A DNA stretch of 55,903 nt from an uncultured Paracoccaceae bacterium. GTDB lineage: Bacteria > Pseudomonadota > Alphaproteobacteria > Rhodobacterales > Rhodobacteraceae. Below the pieces are notes generated by a model. It made no database searches, had not been told where the DNA came from, and worked only from the letters and a program-made list of their open reading frames with translations. The DNA lies in contig CALFSV010000233.1 of NCBI GenBank assembly GCA_937916485.1, forward strand, positions 1 to 55,903, read 5' to 3'. The translations under genes and the position numbers were made by a program. Shown here in pieces: positions 34,862 to 44,317 of this stretch (the stretch's first letter is position 1; each line of letters begins with the position of its first letter).

Positions 34862-36016
34862 ATGACTGATATTCCGGCAACCTCACCCCTTCCCACCCCC
34901 TCCAAACGGACGGGCGGATGGATGAACCGGCTTGTAGCATCCGAGCGGTTCCAGACCTGGGCGGCCCGGTTTCCACTGACCCGGCGCATTGTCAGGGCCG
35001 AAGGCGAGGCCATGTTCGACCTTGTTGCCGGGTTCTGTCACAGCCAGATTCTTCAGGCGCTTGTTTCGTTCGACATCCCAGCAACGCTTCTGGAGGCCGA
35101 TACGAGCGCCGAGGTCCTTGCATCCCGTGCCCGGGTCCCGTTGCATCGAATGCATGTCCTGCTGCGCGCGAGCGTCGCCATCGGTCTGCTCAAGCAGCGC
35201 AGATCCGGCTCATACGGACTGACACGACGCGGGGCTGCACTGGCAGGTGTTCCGGGCCTGTCCGAGATGATCCGTCATCATGAGGTCCTGTATCGGGACC
35301 TGTCCGATCCCGTTGCCTTTTTCCGTGGTGAAACCGAAACCGAGCTTGCAGATTTCTGGCCGTATGTCTTTGGCGCCGGAGCTGCCAGCGACCCCGACCA
35401 AGCCCGACGCTACTCAGAGTTGATGGCGGACAGTCAAAAGCTTGTCGCGGCTGATACCCTTGCAGTGGTCAATCTCAAGGACGCTGACCGGCTCATGGAT
35501 GTTGGTGGTGGGACAGGTGCGTTTCTGGCCGCAGTGGCCGAAGCCCACCCCGACATTGCGCTGACCCTGTTCGACCTGCCCGCAGTGGTGCCCGAAGCGC
35601 GCCAGAGGTTCGACGCGCTTGCCGCCGCTGGGATTGGCCCCGACCGGTCTCTTGAGATTGTGGCGGGATCTTTTCGGGATCAGGCGCTGCCGCAGGGATT
35701 CGATATCATCAGCCTCGTCCGGGTCCTTTATGACCATAACGACGTGACAGTTGGGCGATTGTTGTCCGCAGTTTACACCGCTTTGCCCTTGGGCGGCCGA
35801 ATCATCGTTTCCGAACCGATGACCGGTGGTGCAAAACCGGAACGGGCAGGGGACGCCTACTTTGCTCTCTACTGTATGGCCATGCGAACGGGTCGTGCCC
35901 GTTCGGCCAAAGAAATCATGGTTCTTTTGAGATCAGCGGGCTTTGAACAGGTCAAGGCTCATGCGAGTCCCCGACCCTTTATCACCTCGGTTGTTGAAGC
36001 TGTCAGGCTGGATTGA
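34862..36016 (+). CDS. crtF: Demethylspheroidene O-methyltransferase CrtF
   Basis: CrtF methylates the 1-hydroxyl of demethylspheroidene with S-adenosylmethionine. The 384-residue protein has an N-terminal dimerisation/winged-helix region and a Rossmann SAM-binding domain with [20 protein letters not shown] (about 211-230), followed by [19 protein letters not shown] at 34841 overlapping the crtE stop is possible, but the ATG at 34862 is preferred; neither has a clear ribosome binding site. The final codons and the stop are part of a PpsR box (36001-36018). Confidence 0.94.
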   Translation: MTDIPATSPLPTPSKRTGGWMNRLVASERFQTWAARFPLTRRIVRAEGEAMFDLVAGFCHSQILQALVSFDIPATLLEADTSAEVLASRARVPLHRMHVLLRASVAIGLLKQRRSGSYGLTRRGAALAGVPGLSEMIRHHEVLYRDLSDPVAFFRGETETELADFWPYVFGAGAASDPDQARRYSELMADSQKLVAADTLAVVNLKDADRLMDVGGGTGAFLAAVAEAHPDIALTLFDLPAVVPEARQRFDALAAAGIGPDRSLEIVAGSFRDQALPQGFDIISLVRVLYDHNDVTVGRLLSAVYTALPLGGRIIVSEPMTGGAKPERAGDAYFALYCMAMRTGRARSAKEIMVLLRSAGFEQVKAHASPRPFITSVVEAVRLD

Positions 36017-36018
36017 CA
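36001..36018. promoter_or_regulatory. PpsR/CrtJ box 1 before bchC (overlaps crtF stop)
   Basis: TGTCAGGCTGGATTGACA, exact TGT-N12-ACA. It includes the last codons and the TGA (36014-36016) of crtF. It is the most upstream of three boxes in tandem, seven bases from box 2. Confidence 0.83.
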
Positions 36019-36025
36019 CTTTATC

Positions 36026-36043
36026 TGTCTAAATCAATTGACA
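36026..36043. promoter_or_regulatory. PpsR/CrtJ box 2 before bchC
   Basis: TGTCTAAATCAATTGACA, exact TGT-N12-ACA. Its TTGACA end (36038-36043), 16 bases before TAGACT (36060-36065), could be the -35 and -10 of the bchC promoter, so bound PpsR would block RNA polymerase. Confidence 0.88.
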
Positions 36044-36051
36044 CTGCCAAC

Positions 36052-36069
36052 TGTCAGACTAGACTTACA
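36052..36069. promoter_or_regulatory. PpsR/CrtJ box 3 before bchC
   Basis: TGTCAGACTAGACTTACA, exact TGT-N12-ACA, eight bases after box 2 and covering the proposed -10. Spacing 7 and 8 bases puts all three boxes near the same helical face pattern used by tandem PpsR sites. Confidence 0.87.
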
Positions 36070-36134
36070 CATGAAGGGCGACGTGCGACTCTCTGTCGCG
36101 CCTCGTACTTCGAAATACGATGAGGGGAAGTTCA

Positions 36135-37076
36135 TTGGAAACCAAGGCAGTCATCCTTAGCGCTCCCGGTCGGGTTGGCCTGGGCGATGTTGCCTTGATG
36201 GAACCCACGTCTGAGGACCTCGTCGTTGAGATTACTCATTCCGGCATCTCAACCGGGACCGAAAAGCTTTTCTGGTCCGGCAAGATGCCTCCGTTCCCTG
36301 GCATGGGCTATCCGCTGGTTCCCGGCTACGAGTCAGCTGGTGAGGTTGTTGAGGCGGGTGCCGATACCGGTATTCGTGTTGGAACGCGGGTCTTTGTGCC
36401 GGGTGCATCCTGCTACATCGGGGCTCATGGCCTTTTTGGCGGTGCCGCTGCGCGTCTTGTCACCAAGGCCAGCCGGGTCACCCGGATCGATCCCGGTCTC
36501 GGAGCCGAGGGCGCATTACTGGCGCTGGCCGCAACGGCACGTCACGCAATGGCAGGCCCGGGCAAGGTTGTTCCAGACCTGATCATCGGTCACGGCGTTC
36601 TGGGCCGGCTTCTTGCGCGGCTGACAATTGCCGCTGGCGCGCCTGCGCCGACGGTTTGGGAAATTGATCCGACGCGGGCTGCCGGTGCCGATGGCTACGA
36701 GGTCGTCCATCCCGACGCCGATCCGCGTCGCGACTACCTGTCGATTTACGACGCCTCTGGCCGTACCGATCTGCTCAATGATCTTGTCGGCCGCATGGCC
36801 AAAGGTGGCGAGATCGTCTTGGCCGGGTTCTACACCGAACCGCTTAGTTTTGCCTTTCCGCCTGCCTTCATGAAAGAGGCGCGCTTTCGCATCGCCGCCG
36901 AATGGGCCGCAGACGACATGATGGCAACCCGCGCTCTGGTCGAGAGTGGGGCGCTGTCCCTGCATGACCTTATCACCCACGAACGCCCGGCAACCGCAGC
37001 TGCGGAAGCCTATGACACCGCCTTTTCCGATCTGGGCTGTCTCAAGATGATTCTCGACTGGAAGGACGTACAATGA
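36135..37076 (+). CDS. bchC: Bacteriochlorophyllide dehydrogenase BchC
   Basis: BchC oxidises the 3-hydroxyethyl group of hydroxyethyl bacteriochlorophyllide a to the acetyl group, using NAD+. The 313-residue protein is of the alcohol dehydrogenase-like fold ([22 protein letters not shown], and the nucleotide-fold region [16 protein letters not shown]). I choose a TTG at 36135, giving [16 protein letters not shown], because GAGGGGAAG (36122-36130) stands at the right distance; the ATG at 36120 would overlap that ribosome binding site. The stop overlaps bchX (ATGA). Confidence 0.94.
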   Translation: METKAVILSAPGRVGLGDVALMEPTSEDLVVEITHSGISTGTEKLFWSGKMPPFPGMGYPLVPGYESAGEVVEAGADTGIRVGTRVFVPGASCYIGAHGLFGGAAARLVTKASRVTRIDPGLGAEGALLALAATARHAMAGPGKVVPDLIIGHGVLGRLLARLTIAAGAPAPTVWEIDPTRAAGADGYEVVHPDADPRRDYLSIYDASGRTDLLNDLVGRMAKGGEIVLAGFYTEPLSFAFPPAFMKEARFRIAAEWAADDMMATRALVESGALSLHDLITHERPATAAAEAYDTAFSDLGCLKMILDWKDVQ

Positions 37077-38077
37077 AAGACGAGATCCCGAACCTGAAGG
37101 ACTTCGACCAGCGTCTGCGTGACGAAGCCAACGAAGAGCCGTCGCTCGAGGTTCCGCAGGGCGAGCCCACCAAGCACACCCAGATCATTGCCATCTATGG
37201 AAAGGGCGGCATCGGCAAGTCTTTCACCCTCGCCAACCTCAGCCACATGATGGCCGAGATGGGCAAGCGGGTTCTGCTGATCGGCTGCGATCCCAAGTCT
37301 GACACCACGTCCCTTCTGTTTGGCGGCAAGGCCTGCCCCACGATCATCGAGACATCTTCCAAGAAGAAGCTCGCTGGTGAAGAGGTCAAGATTGGCGATG
37401 TCTGCTTCAAGCGGGGCGGCGTCTTTGCAATGGAGCTTGGCGGGCCGGAAGTCGGTCGTGGCTGTGGCGGACGTGGCATCATTCACGGGTTCGAGCTGCT
37501 GGAAAAGCTGGGCTTCCATGATTGGGATTTCGACTACGTTCTTCTGGATTTTCTGGGCGACGTGGTCTGTGGCGGCTTTGGTCTGCCCATCGCACGCGAC
37601 ATGGCGCAAAAGGTGATCCTGGTCGGGTCGAACGACCTTCAGTCCCTATATGTCGCCAACAACGTCTGTTCGGCCGTGGAATACTTCCGCAAGCTGGGCG
37701 GCAATGTTGGCGTGGCTGGCCTTGTCATCAACAAGGACGACGGGACGGGTGAGGCGCAGGCCTTTGCAAAGGCGGTCAACATCCCGGTTCTGGCAGCGAT
37801 TCCGCAGGACGATGATCTGCGCAAGAAGTCAGCGAACTACCAGATCGTTGGCACCATGCAGAGCCAGTGGGGTGAGATGTTCGCCGGTCTGGCCGAGGCA
37901 GTGGGCATCGCCCCGCCGGTCCGCCCAAAGCCACTGGATCAGGACGGCCTCTTGGGCCTCTTCGATGCCAAGGATACTGGCGGCGACTACCAACTGGTTC
38001 CCGCAAACGACGAAGACATGCGCGGCAAGTATGCCAAGCCGAAAGAGTCTTTGGAGGTGATCTATGACGATGCGTAA
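37073..38077 (+). CDS. bchX: Chlorophyllide a reductase iron protein BchX
   Basis: BchX is the NifH-like ATP-dependent electron donor of chlorophyllide a oxidoreductase, which reduces ring B. The 334-residue protein has the P-loop [20 protein letters not shown] (about 43-62), [15 protein letters not shown], and the 4Fe-4S cysteines in [17 protein letters not shown] and [15 protein letters not shown]. It overlaps bchC at its start and a small ORF (38064) at its end. Confidence 0.98.
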   Translation: MKDEIPNLKDFDQRLRDEANEEPSLEVPQGEPTKHTQIIAIYGKGGIGKSFTLANLSHMMAEMGKRVLLIGCDPKSDTTSLLFGGKACPTIIETSSKKKLAGEEVKIGDVCFKRGGVFAMELGGPEVGRGCGGRGIIHGFELLEKLGFHDWDFDYVLLDFLGDVVCGGFGLPIARDMAQKVILVGSNDLQSLYVANNVCSAVEYFRKLGGNVGVAGLVINKDDGTGEAQAFAKAVNIPVLAAIPQDDDLRKKSANYQIVGTMQSQWGEMFAGLAEAVGIAPPVRPKPLDQDGLLGLFDAKDTGGDYQLVPANDEDMRGKYAKPKESLEVIYDDA

Positions 38078-38219
38078 TCAAGAGCCTGACGAAGCCCGCG
38101 AAGCCAACCAAGTCGTCAAGAAAGCAAGCCCCGAACAGTTGCGTCGGCTGATCCAGGACGTTCTGCGTTCGGCGCCTTTGAACGTGAACTCGAAGGCTGG
38201 AGCGCGCTACGATGCATGA
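38064..38219 (+). CDS. Small ORF (51 codons) between bchX and bchY, unknown
   Basis: An open frame of 51 codons exactly bridges the 134-base gap between bchX and bchY and overlaps both: its ATG lies 14 bases before the bchX end, and its TGA (38217-38219) lies inside the first codons of bchY (ATG 38212). GGAGG (38053-38057) stands six bases before the ATG, one of the best ribosome binding sites in the region. The peptide starts [20 protein letters not shown] and then has a likely helix SPEQLRRLIQDVLRSAP; it is highly charged with no membrane segment or Cys. Codons look like those of its neighbours. I do not recognise a family. It may be a real small protein of the reductase or a coupling leader for bchY. 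Confidence 0.6.
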   Translation: MTMRNQEPDEAREANQVVKKASPEQLRRLIQDVLRSAPLNVNSKAGARYDA

Positions 38220-39807
38220 CGGTGCAGGGAGCGAAGGCTATGAAGTCGGCTATGATGCCGACGGAAAGGTCGTCGTGAAGCCGGCGACCGAAGCTGCTGC
38301 CGTTGCTCCTGCTCAGGGGGCGACTGCCCCGGTTGATGGAATGGGTTGCCATTCCAAAGGCGAGATGGCCGACGCTGCACGCAAGGCAGGCAAGTCCGAG
38401 ATCCTTGATCGCTATGCCGCCGACTATCCGACTGGTCCCCACGATCAGCCTCAGTCCATGTGCCCTGCCTTCGGCTCTTTGCGCGTTGGCCTGCGGATGA
38501 AGCGGGTGGCGACGGTTCTGTCAGGCTCTGCCTGCTGCGTTTACGGCCTCACCTTCGTGTCGCATTTCTACGGTGCCCGCCGGTCTGTGGGCTATGTCCC
38601 GTTCAATTCAGAAACCCTTGTCACCGGCAAGCTGTTCGAGGACATCCGCGAAAGCGTCCACGATCTGGCCGACCCGGCAAAGTATGACGCCATCGTCGTG
38701 ACCAACCTTTGCGTGCCAACGGCCTCTGGCGTACCGCTTCGCCTTTTGCCACGCGAGATTGACGGCGTTCGGATCGTTGGCATCGACGTTCCCGGCTTTG
38801 GCATTCCGACCCACGCAGAGGCCAAGGATGTGCTGGCCGGTGCGATGCTGGCCTATGCCCGTGAAGAGATCAAAGCCGGTCCGGTTGCTGCCCCGCAGGG
38901 CGGCAAGTCCGACCGTCCAACCGTTTCCCTGCTGGGCGAAATGTTCCCGGCTGACCCGATGATGATCGGCGCCATGCTCGCCCCGCTTGGCCTTGCCGCC
39001 GGGCCGGTTGTTCCGACCCGCGAATGGCGCGAGCTTTATGCCGCACTTGATTGCGGTGCCGTTGCCGCGATCCACCCGTTCTATACCGCGTCAGTGCGCG
39101 AGTTTCAGGCGGCGGGTCGTCCAATCGTAGGTTCGGCCCCCGTCGGGCATGATGGCACTGCCGCTTGGCTGGCCGGGATCGGCGAGGCCTTTGGCCTGCC
39201 TGCCGACCGTGTGGCGGCCGCGCAAAACGCCTTCCTGCCCGCAATCCGGGGTGCCCTATCAGCGGTTCCGATCAATGGGACGATCACGCTTTCGGGCTAC
39301 GAAGGATCTGAACTTCTGGTCGCCCGTCTGCTGATCGAAAGCGGCGCAAATGTTCCCTATGTCGGCACAGCCTGCCCGAAAACTCCTTGGTCAGCCGCCG
39401 ATGCAGAGTGGCTTGTGGCCAAGGGCGTCAAGGTCAAGTATCGCGCCTCTCTCGAGGATGATCTGTCGGCGATGGAAGGCATCAAGCCGGATCTGGCCAT
39501 CGGGACGACACCCGTGGTTCAGCGCGGCAAAGAGCTGGGTATTCCCGCGCTTTACTTCACCAACCTGATTTCGGCCCGTCCGCTGATGGGCCCCGCAGGC
39601 GCCGGAAGCCTTGGCCAGGTCGTCAATGCCGCTATCGCTGGCAAGGACCGAATGGATAAGATGCGCGCCTTTTTCGAAGGCGTTGGCCACGGTGACACCG
39701 CCGGTGTCTGGGAAGGCAGTCCGAACCTGCGGCCCGATTACCGGGCTCAGCACCAGAAAAAGCTCGACAAGCTGGCTCGCGCCGCCAAGGCCGAGGAGAT
39801 GATCTGA
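38212..39807 (+). CDS. bchY: Chlorophyllide a reductase subunit BchY
   Basis: BchY is one half of the NifDK-like catalytic component of chlorophyllide a oxidoreductase. The 531-residue protein carries cluster-binding Cys motifs [12 protein letters not shown] and [18 protein letters not shown] and the later [18 protein letters not shown] further CH motif lies near the N-terminus ([10 protein letters not shown]). GGAG at 38199-38202 precedes the ATG. It overlaps the small ORF upstream by eight bases and bchZ downstream by one (TGATG). Confidence 0.97.
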   Translation: MHDGAGSEGYEVGYDADGKVVVKPATEAAAVAPAQGATAPVDGMGCHSKGEMADAARKAGKSEILDRYAADYPTGPHDQPQSMCPAFGSLRVGLRMKRVATVLSGSACCVYGLTFVSHFYGARRSVGYVPFNSETLVTGKLFEDIRESVHDLADPAKYDAIVVTNLCVPTASGVPLRLLPREIDGVRIVGIDVPGFGIPTHAEAKDVLAGAMLAYAREEIKAGPVAAPQGGKSDRPTVSLLGEMFPADPMMIGAMLAPLGLAAGPVVPTREWRELYAALDCGAVAAIHPFYTASVREFQAAGRPIVGSAPVGHDGTAAWLAGIGEAFGLPADRVAAAQNAFLPAIRGALSAVPINGTITLSGYEGSELLVARLLIESGANVPYVGTACPKTPWSAADAEWLVAKGVKVKYRASLEDDLSAMEGIKPDLAIGTTPVVQRGKELGIPALYFTNLISARPLMGPAGAGSLGQVVNAAIAGKDRMDKMRAFFEGVGHGDTAGVWEGSPNLRPDYRAQHQKKLDKLARAAKAEEMI

Positions 39808-41270
39808 TGCTTGTAATGGATCATGATCGGGCTGGTGGGTATTGGGGCGCTGTCTATGCGTTCTGTGCTGTCAAAGGCCTTCAGGTTGTCATCGACGGAC
39901 CTGTGGGATGTGAAAACCTGCCCGTTACCAGTGTGCTGCACTATACCGACGGCCTGCCGCCGCATGAGTTGCCGATCGTGGTAACCGGGCTAAGCGAAGA
40001 CGAGATGGGTGAAGGTACCGAAGAGGCGATGAAACGCGCCTGGCAGGTCCTTGATCCGGCCCTTCCAGCCGTGGTCGTCACAGGCTCTATCGCCGAGATG
40101 ATCGGTGGTGGCGTGACACCGCAGGGAACCAATATCCAGCGGTTCCTGCCGCGCACCATCGACGAAGACCAATGGGAATCCGCGGACCGCGCGATGACCT
40201 GGATCTTTACCGAGTTCGGGATGACCAAGGGCCGTATGCCGCCCGAGAAGAAGCGCGAAGAGGGTGCCGCCCCCCGCGTCAACATTCTTGGGCCGATGTA
40301 CGGCACGTTCAACATGCCCTCGGACCTCGCCGAGATCCGCCGCCTTGTCGAAGGCATCGGGGCGGAGGTGAACATGGTCATGCCTCTTGGCGCCCATGTC
40401 GCCGAGATGCGGAACCTGGTGAATGCCGATGTGAACATCTGCATGTACCGCGAGTTTGGCCGTGGCCTGTGCGAAGTGCTGGGCAAGCCCTACTTGCAGG
40501 CCCCCTTCGGCATCGAAAGCACGACCCTGTTCCTGCGCAAGCTGGGCGAAATGCTTGGCCTTGATCCAGAGCCGTTCATCGAGCGTGAAAAGCATTCGAC
40601 GATCAAGCCGGTCTGGGATCTTTGGCGCTCGGTCACGCAGGACTTCTACGCCACCTGCGATTTCGCAGTCGTGGCGAATGAGACATATACCCGCGGCATT
40701 CGGAAATACCTTGAAGGTGATCTGGGCTTTCCCTGTGCCTTTGCCGTGTCCCGCCTGCGGGGCAAGAAAACCGACAACGAAGACGTCCGGTCGATGATGC
40801 ACACAAAGCGTCCGCTGATCGTTTTCGGGTCGATCAACGAGAAGATGTATATGGCAGAGATGAAGGGTGGCCACGGCCCAAGCCCTTCGTTCATTCCAGC
40901 GAGCTTTCCCGGTGCTGCCATCCGGCGCGCCACGGGAACACCCTTCATGGGGTACGCTGGCGCCACTTACATGATTCAAGAAGTGTGCAACGGGTTGTTT
41001 GACGCCCTGTTCCATATTCTGCCGCTTGGTACGGATATGGACAAGGCCGATGCCACCCTGACGCCGCTGCGTCGCGATTTTCCATGGGACGCGGACGCAC
41101 AGAAGAAACTCGACGATATCGTGGCTAGCCACCCCATCCTGACCCGCATTTCAGCGGCCAAATCCCTGCGCGACGCAGCGGAGCGGGCCGCTTTGGATGC
41201 AGGTGCGGAACGTGTGGTTCTGGAAACGGTCGAGGCCCTGGACACAGTGGTGGGAGGATCACGCAGATGA
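39807..41270 (+). CDS. bchZ: Chlorophyllide a reductase subunit BchZ
   Basis: BchZ pairs with BchY in the catalytic component of chlorophyllide a oxidoreductase. The 487-residue protein starts [18 protein letters not shown] and has the cluster region [20 protein letters not shown], with [13 protein letters not shown] and [15 protein letters not shown] following. The C-terminal ~50 residues ([19 protein letters not shown] and onward) are a small helical domain also seen at the end of related reductases. The stop overlaps pufQ (ATGA). The puf promoter region is likely to lie within this gene. Confidence 0.97.
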   Translation: MLVMDHDRAGGYWGAVYAFCAVKGLQVVIDGPVGCENLPVTSVLHYTDGLPPHELPIVVTGLSEDEMGEGTEEAMKRAWQVLDPALPAVVVTGSIAEMIGGGVTPQGTNIQRFLPRTIDEDQWESADRAMTWIFTEFGMTKGRMPPEKKREEGAAPRVNILGPMYGTFNMPSDLAEIRRLVEGIGAEVNMVMPLGAHVAEMRNLVNADVNICMYREFGRGLCEVLGKPYLQAPFGIESTTLFLRKLGEMLGLDPEPFIEREKHSTIKPVWDLWRSVTQDFYATCDFAVVANETYTRGIRKYLEGDLGFPCAFAVSRLRGKKTDNEDVRSMMHTKRPLIVFGSINEKMYMAEMKGGHGPSPSFIPASFPGAAIRRATGTPFMGYAGATYMIQEVCNGLFDALFHILPLGTDMDKADATLTPLRRDFPWDADAQKKLDDIVASHPILTRISAAKSLRDAAERAALDAGAERVVLETVEALDTVVGGSRR

Positions 41271-41491
41271 CCGACTTTACGTCAAATACCCCGCTTGAGC
41301 GGACGCGGCGAGCGCCCCCCAAGCGCGAATACTACGCGTACTTTGCCATCATTTTTCTGGCCGCTTTGCCGCTGGCGATCCTGACTTGGGGTCTTAGCGC
41401 GGCACGCCAGTTCACCATGCCTGAAAAGGGCCCCATCGCGCGGGCTTGGACACAGGCACGGATCATCACGCCGCATATCTTTACGGCGTAA
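41267..41491 (+). CDS. pufQ: PufQ, factor for bacteriochlorophyll and antenna formation
   Basis: PufQ is a small single-helix membrane protein required for normal bacteriochlorophyll synthesis and complex formation in Rhodobacter; its mechanism is debated. The 74-residue protein has a basic N-terminal part ([11 protein letters not shown]), one hydrophobic segment ([20 protein letters not shown], about 27-46) and the end RIITPHIF, as in the family. It starts by ATGA overlap with bchZ. Confidence 0.93.
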   Translation: MTDFTSNTPLERTRRAPPKREYYAYFAIIFLAALPLAILTWGLSAARQFTMPEKGPIARAWTQARIITPHIFTA

Positions 41492-41641
41492 GAGGAATTT
41501 GCTTCCGATCCCCAACGGGGCCGGAGGCACAACAGTTCGCCACCCGAAAGGGACAGGCGGAACTAGGGCAGGGGATGAGCCCCTGTCGTGACCCGGCCGC
41601 GGGGGACGTGCGGCGTCAGTGCAATTTTTCGGAGGAAAAAC
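41492..41641 (+). other. pufQ-pufB leader with hairpin at 41567-41587
   Basis: No gene. The hairpin GGCAGGGG-ATGAG-CCCCTGTC (41567-41587, one G-T pair) and further GC-rich pairing precede the pufB ribosome binding site GGAGGAAA. In Rhodobacter the mRNA is processed between pufQ and pufB, and 5' structures here slow decay of pufBA mRNA. A similar role is inferred. Confidence 0.55.
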
Positions 41642-41797
41642 ATGGCTGATAAATCTGACCTTTCGTTCACAGGTCTCACAGATGAGCAGGCTCAGGAGCT
41701 GCACTCGGTGTATATGAGCGGGCTTACGATCTTCACGATCGTTGCAGTCGTCGCTCATATCCTGACGTACATCAAACTGCCCTGGTTCAGCTGGTAA
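41642..41797 (+). CDS. pufB: Light-harvesting 1 beta subunit PufB
   Basis: PufB is the beta polypeptide of the LH1 antenna ring. The 51-residue protein has the polar N-terminus [20 protein letters not shown], a single membrane helix with VVAHIL, where His39 binds bacteriochlorophyll, a second conserved His21, and the C-terminal KLPWFSW. The ATG at 41642 has GGAGGAAAAAC before it; an upstream extension of the frame to 41588 lacks a start signal and is rejected. pufA follows after 15 bases. Confidence 0.98.
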   Translation: MADKSDLSFTGLTDEQAQELHSVYMSGLTIFTIVAVVAHILTYIKLPWFSW

Positions 41798-41812
41798 GGA
41801 AGGAACATTCAA

Positions 41813-41968
41813 ATGGCACAGTTCTACAAGATCTGGCTCATCTTCGACCCCCGCCGCGTTTTCGTGGCGCAGGGCGTGTTCCTCTTTTTGCTCGCAGCGA
41901 TGATTCACCTCGTCCTGCTTAGCAACGAGTCGACCAACTGGTTCACACTCGCCTTCGGCGGCATGTGA
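41813..41968 (+). CDS. pufA: Light-harvesting 1 alpha subunit PufA
   Basis: PufA is the alpha polypeptide of LH1. The 51-residue protein begins [20 protein letters not shown], has one membrane helix [17 protein letters not shown] with the bacteriochlorophyll ligand His32, and ends [18 protein letters not shown] precedes the ATG by a few bases. It is read from the sequence directly; it is short but unmistakable. A hairpin follows at 41998-42022. Confidence 0.98.
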   Translation: MAQFYKIWLIFDPRRVFVAQGVFLFLLAAMIHLVLLSNESTNWFTLAFGGM

Positions 41969-41997
41969 TCCGGCTCTAGCCAGCAAAGACAGTCGCT

Positions 41998-42022
41998 GCG
42001 GGCGGGGCCCTGTTTCGCCCGC
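41998..42022 (+). other. Intercistronic hairpin between pufA and pufL
   Basis: The stem GCGGGCG (41998-42004) and CGCCCGC (42016-42022) encloses 11 bases. It stands 30 bases after pufA. In Rhodobacter such hairpins block 3'-5' decay and leave a stable pufBA segment, giving more LH1 than reaction centre. The same function is inferred here. Confidence 0.75.
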
Positions 42023-42102
42023 GGCAAACCTTCACAAAGACATTTGGTGATGGCGGCGGCCCCGTATCGGGCAGAGGCGTCATCCTATAACGGAGACGGA
42101 AG

Positions 42103-42933
42103 ATGGCTCAGCTCAGCTTCGAAAGAAAATACCGCGTCCGTGGCGGAACGCTGGTCGGCGGGGATCTGTTCGACTTCTGGGTGGGGCCCTTCTATGTAGG
42201 CTTCTTCGGGGTCACGACGTTCTTTTTCGCCGCCCTCGGAACGATCATGATCTTCTACGGCGCCAGTCAGGGACCAACCTGGAACCCTTGGCTGATCTCG
42301 ATCAACCCGCCCTCTCTTGAGGTCGGCCTGGGCGCAGCACCCCTCATGGAAGGTGGCCTGTGGCAGATCATCACGATCTGCGCCATCGGTGCCTTTGTGA
42401 GTTGGGCCATGCGAGAGGTCGAGATTTGCCGCAAACTTGGCATTGGCTATCATGTGCCCTTTGCTTTCGGCGTCGCGATCTTTGCCTATGTGACCCTGGT
42501 TGTCATCCGCCCGGTCCTTCTGGGGGCCTGGGGACATGCATTTCCCTACGGGATCTTCTCTCACCTCGATTGGGTGAATAACGTCGGCTACGCCTATGGC
42601 AACTTCCACTATAACCCGGCCCACATGGTTGCGATCAGCTTCTTCTGGGTCACTGCGGTGGCGCTTGCCCTGCACGGGTCGCTGGTGTTGTCCGCAGTCA
42701 ACCCGACCAAGGGCGAAGAAGTCCGGTCGCCCGATCATGAGGACACCTACTTCCGCGATCTGATCGGCTATTCGATCGGGCCGTTGGGCATCCACCGTCT
42801 TGGCCTGTTCCTCGCCCTGAATGCGGGTCTGTGGTCGGCGATCTGTATCGTCATCTCAGGCACGATCTGGTTCGACGAGTGGATCGTCTGGTGGGATTGG
42901 TACTACGAACTGCCCTGGTGGGTGAACCTGTAA
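42103..42933 (+). CDS. pufL: Reaction centre L subunit PufL
   Basis: PufL is one of the two five-helix subunits that hold the special pair, accessory bacteriochlorophylls, bacteriopheophytins, quinones and iron. The 276-residue protein begins [20 protein letters not shown], includes FSHLDWV and [11 protein letters not shown] (His ligands for bacteriochlorophyll), [11 protein letters not shown] and GIHRLGLFL (iron-ligand His). The C-terminus stops soon after PWWVN, somewhat shorter than I recall for R. sphaeroides. CGGAGACGGAAG precedes the ATG. Confidence 0.99.
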   Translation: MAQLSFERKYRVRGGTLVGGDLFDFWVGPFYVGFFGVTTFFFAALGTIMIFYGASQGPTWNPWLISINPPSLEVGLGAAPLMEGGLWQIITICAIGAFVSWAMREVEICRKLGIGYHVPFAFGVAIFAYVTLVVIRPVLLGAWGHAFPYGIFSHLDWVNNVGYAYGNFHYNPAHMVAISFFWVTAVALALHGSLVLSAVNPTKGEEVRSPDHEDTYFRDLIGYSIGPLGIHRLGLFLALNAGLWSAICIVISGTIWFDEWIVWWDWYYELPWWVNL

Positions 42934-42947
42934 GGAGGATATGAAAA

Positions 42948-43874
42948 ATGGCTGAATATCAGAATATCTTTACCCAGGTTCAGGTCCAAGGTCCGGCCGA
43001 ACTGGGAATGGCCGGAGACGCGGAAACCAACCGCAACCGGACAACGGGAACCAGCTTCTCGAAACTGGCCGGTATCTTCGGAAACGCCCAATTGGGGCCA
43101 ATCCACCTGGGTGCGTATGGCCTCGTGTCGGTCGTCTCTTTCGCGGCTTGGTTCTTCATCATCGGGATGAACTTCTGGGCGCAAGTGGACTACTCTCCGG
43201 GCGTGTTCTTCCGGGACCTGTTCTGGCTGGCGCTTGAGCCTCCGGGACCAGAGTACGGCCTTGGGTTTGCCCCGCTTAACGATGGGGGATGGTGGCTTAT
43301 TGCATCGTTCTTCTTCCTGGTGGGGTGCTGCACCTGGTGGGTCCGGACTTACAACCGGGCAACCGCCCTGAACATGGGTCATCACGTGGCCTGGGCGTTT
43401 GCTGCCCTGCTGTGGCTGATCCTCGTTCTTGGCCTTTTCCGCCCCATCCTTATGGGTAGCTGGTCCGAGGCAGTGCCTTACGGCATCTTCCCGCACCTGG
43501 ACTGGACCAACCTGTTCTCGATCACCCATGGCAACCTGTTCTACAACCCCTTCCACGCTCTCTCGATTGCCTTCCTCTATGGGTCGGCCCTCCTGTTCGC
43601 GATGCACGGGGCGACCATCCTCGCAGTCAGCCGTTTCGGCGGTGAGCGCGAGATTGAGCAGATCGTGGATCGCGGCACGGCCTCTGAACGGGCAGCCTTG
43701 TTCTGGCGCTGGACCATGGGCTTCAACGCCACCATGGAAGGTATCCACCGCTGGGCCTGGTGGTTCGCAGTTCTGACACCGCTGACCGGTGGTATCGGGA
43801 TCCTTCTAAGCGGAACCGTTGTCGACAACTGGTATGCCTGGGCTCAGATCCATGGCTATGCCCCGCTTAACTAA
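42948..43874 (+). CDS. pufM: Reaction centre M subunit PufM
   Basis: PufM is the partner of PufL. The 308-residue protein matches closely: [38 protein letters not shown] and [13 protein letters not shown] (bacteriochlorophyll His ligands), [20 protein letters not shown] and EGIHRWAWW (iron ligands), ending GYAPLN. There is no cytochrome subunit gene (pufC) after it; a PufX-like gene follows. AAGGAGGA is upstream. Confidence 0.99.
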   Translation: MAEYQNIFTQVQVQGPAELGMAGDAETNRNRTTGTSFSKLAGIFGNAQLGPIHLGAYGLVSVVSFAAWFFIIGMNFWAQVDYSPGVFFRDLFWLALEPPGPEYGLGFAPLNDGGWWLIASFFFLVGCCTWWVRTYNRATALNMGHHVAWAFAALLWLILVLGLFRPILMGSWSEAVPYGIFPHLDWTNLFSITHGNLFYNPFHALSIAFLYGSALLFAMHGATILAVSRFGGEREIEQIVDRGTASERAALFWRWTMGFNATMEGIHRWAWWFAVLTPLTGGIGILLSGTVVDNWYAWAQIHGYAPLN

Positions 43875-43888
43875 GAGGAGACAAAGCT

Positions 43889-44128
43889 ATGAGTGACGAC
43901 AATTCGATGCTGGGCATGTCCCGCAAAGGCCGCCTCACCGCCGACATCACCTACCTGATGCTCAAAGGGGCGGGCTACGCAGCCCTACTGGTCCTCGGGC
44001 TTTGGCTGGTCATTGCGATCATCTCAGCGGTCGGCCAGAGCCTTCCCGAGCGGAGCCGGGATACTCAAGACCCGACCCCGATGTCCTTCCTGTCCGTTCC
44101 CACGGATCAGGAGACAACGCAGGTCTAG
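43889..44128 (+). CDS. pufX: PufX, LH1 ring-associated protein
   Basis: PufX is a single-helix protein that leaves a gap in the LH1 ring so quinones can pass, and promotes core-complex dimers in some species. The 79-residue protein has the family core LMLKGAGYAALLVLGLWLVI (the KGAG helix start) followed by AVGQSLPE, as in Rhodobacter PufX. Sequence conservation is low in this family, so position (after pufM, before dxs) adds support. Species with PufX lack the cytochrome subunit PufC. Confidence 0.9.
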   Translation: MSDDNSMLGMSRKGRLTADITYLMLKGAGYAALLVLGLWLVIAIISAVGQSLPERSRDTQDPTPMSFLSVPTDQETTQV

Positions 44129-44133
44129 CAGAT

Positions 44134-44202
44134 TGGGGGCGGTTGTTGTGACGCAGCTGCCCCCACGCCAGATCGGACCCCTCCCTCCCGGAAAGGTCCG
44201 AT
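44134..44202 (+). other. Two hairpins after pufX (mRNA 3' structures)
   Basis: The first is TGGGGGC (44134-44140) with GCCCCCA (44159-44165). The second is ATCGGACC (44172-44179) with GGTCCGAT (44195-44202). They follow the pufX stop within a few bases. Neither has a T-run; they probably protect the puf mRNA 3' end. A true terminator comes later at 44263. Confidence 0.65.
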
Positions 44203-44262
44203 ACTTGGGGCCAATGCCTCGCGCGGCGGCCTCAGTTCCCTTCCTGTTGGCTACAGGAGACT

Positions 44263-44299
44263 GGCGTCACGAAGGGTTTTCCCATCGTGACGCCTTTTT
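44263..44299 (+). terminator. Strong intrinsic terminator just before dxs
   Basis: The stem GGCGTCACGA-A-GGG pairs with CCC-A-TCGTGACGCC across a TTTT loop (13 pairs, one A-A mismatch), followed at once by TTTTT. The dxs ATG stands 19 bases after the last T. It should end most puf transcripts, so dxs would depend on readthrough or on a promoter between 44203 and 44262. Confidence 0.88.
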
Positions 44300-44317
44300 G
44301 TTTCAAGGACCCAGATC

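Noticed and set aside
41588..41641. N-terminal extension of pufB
   Set aside because: It contains the pufB ribosome binding site and mRNA hairpin region and has no similarity to LH1 beta.
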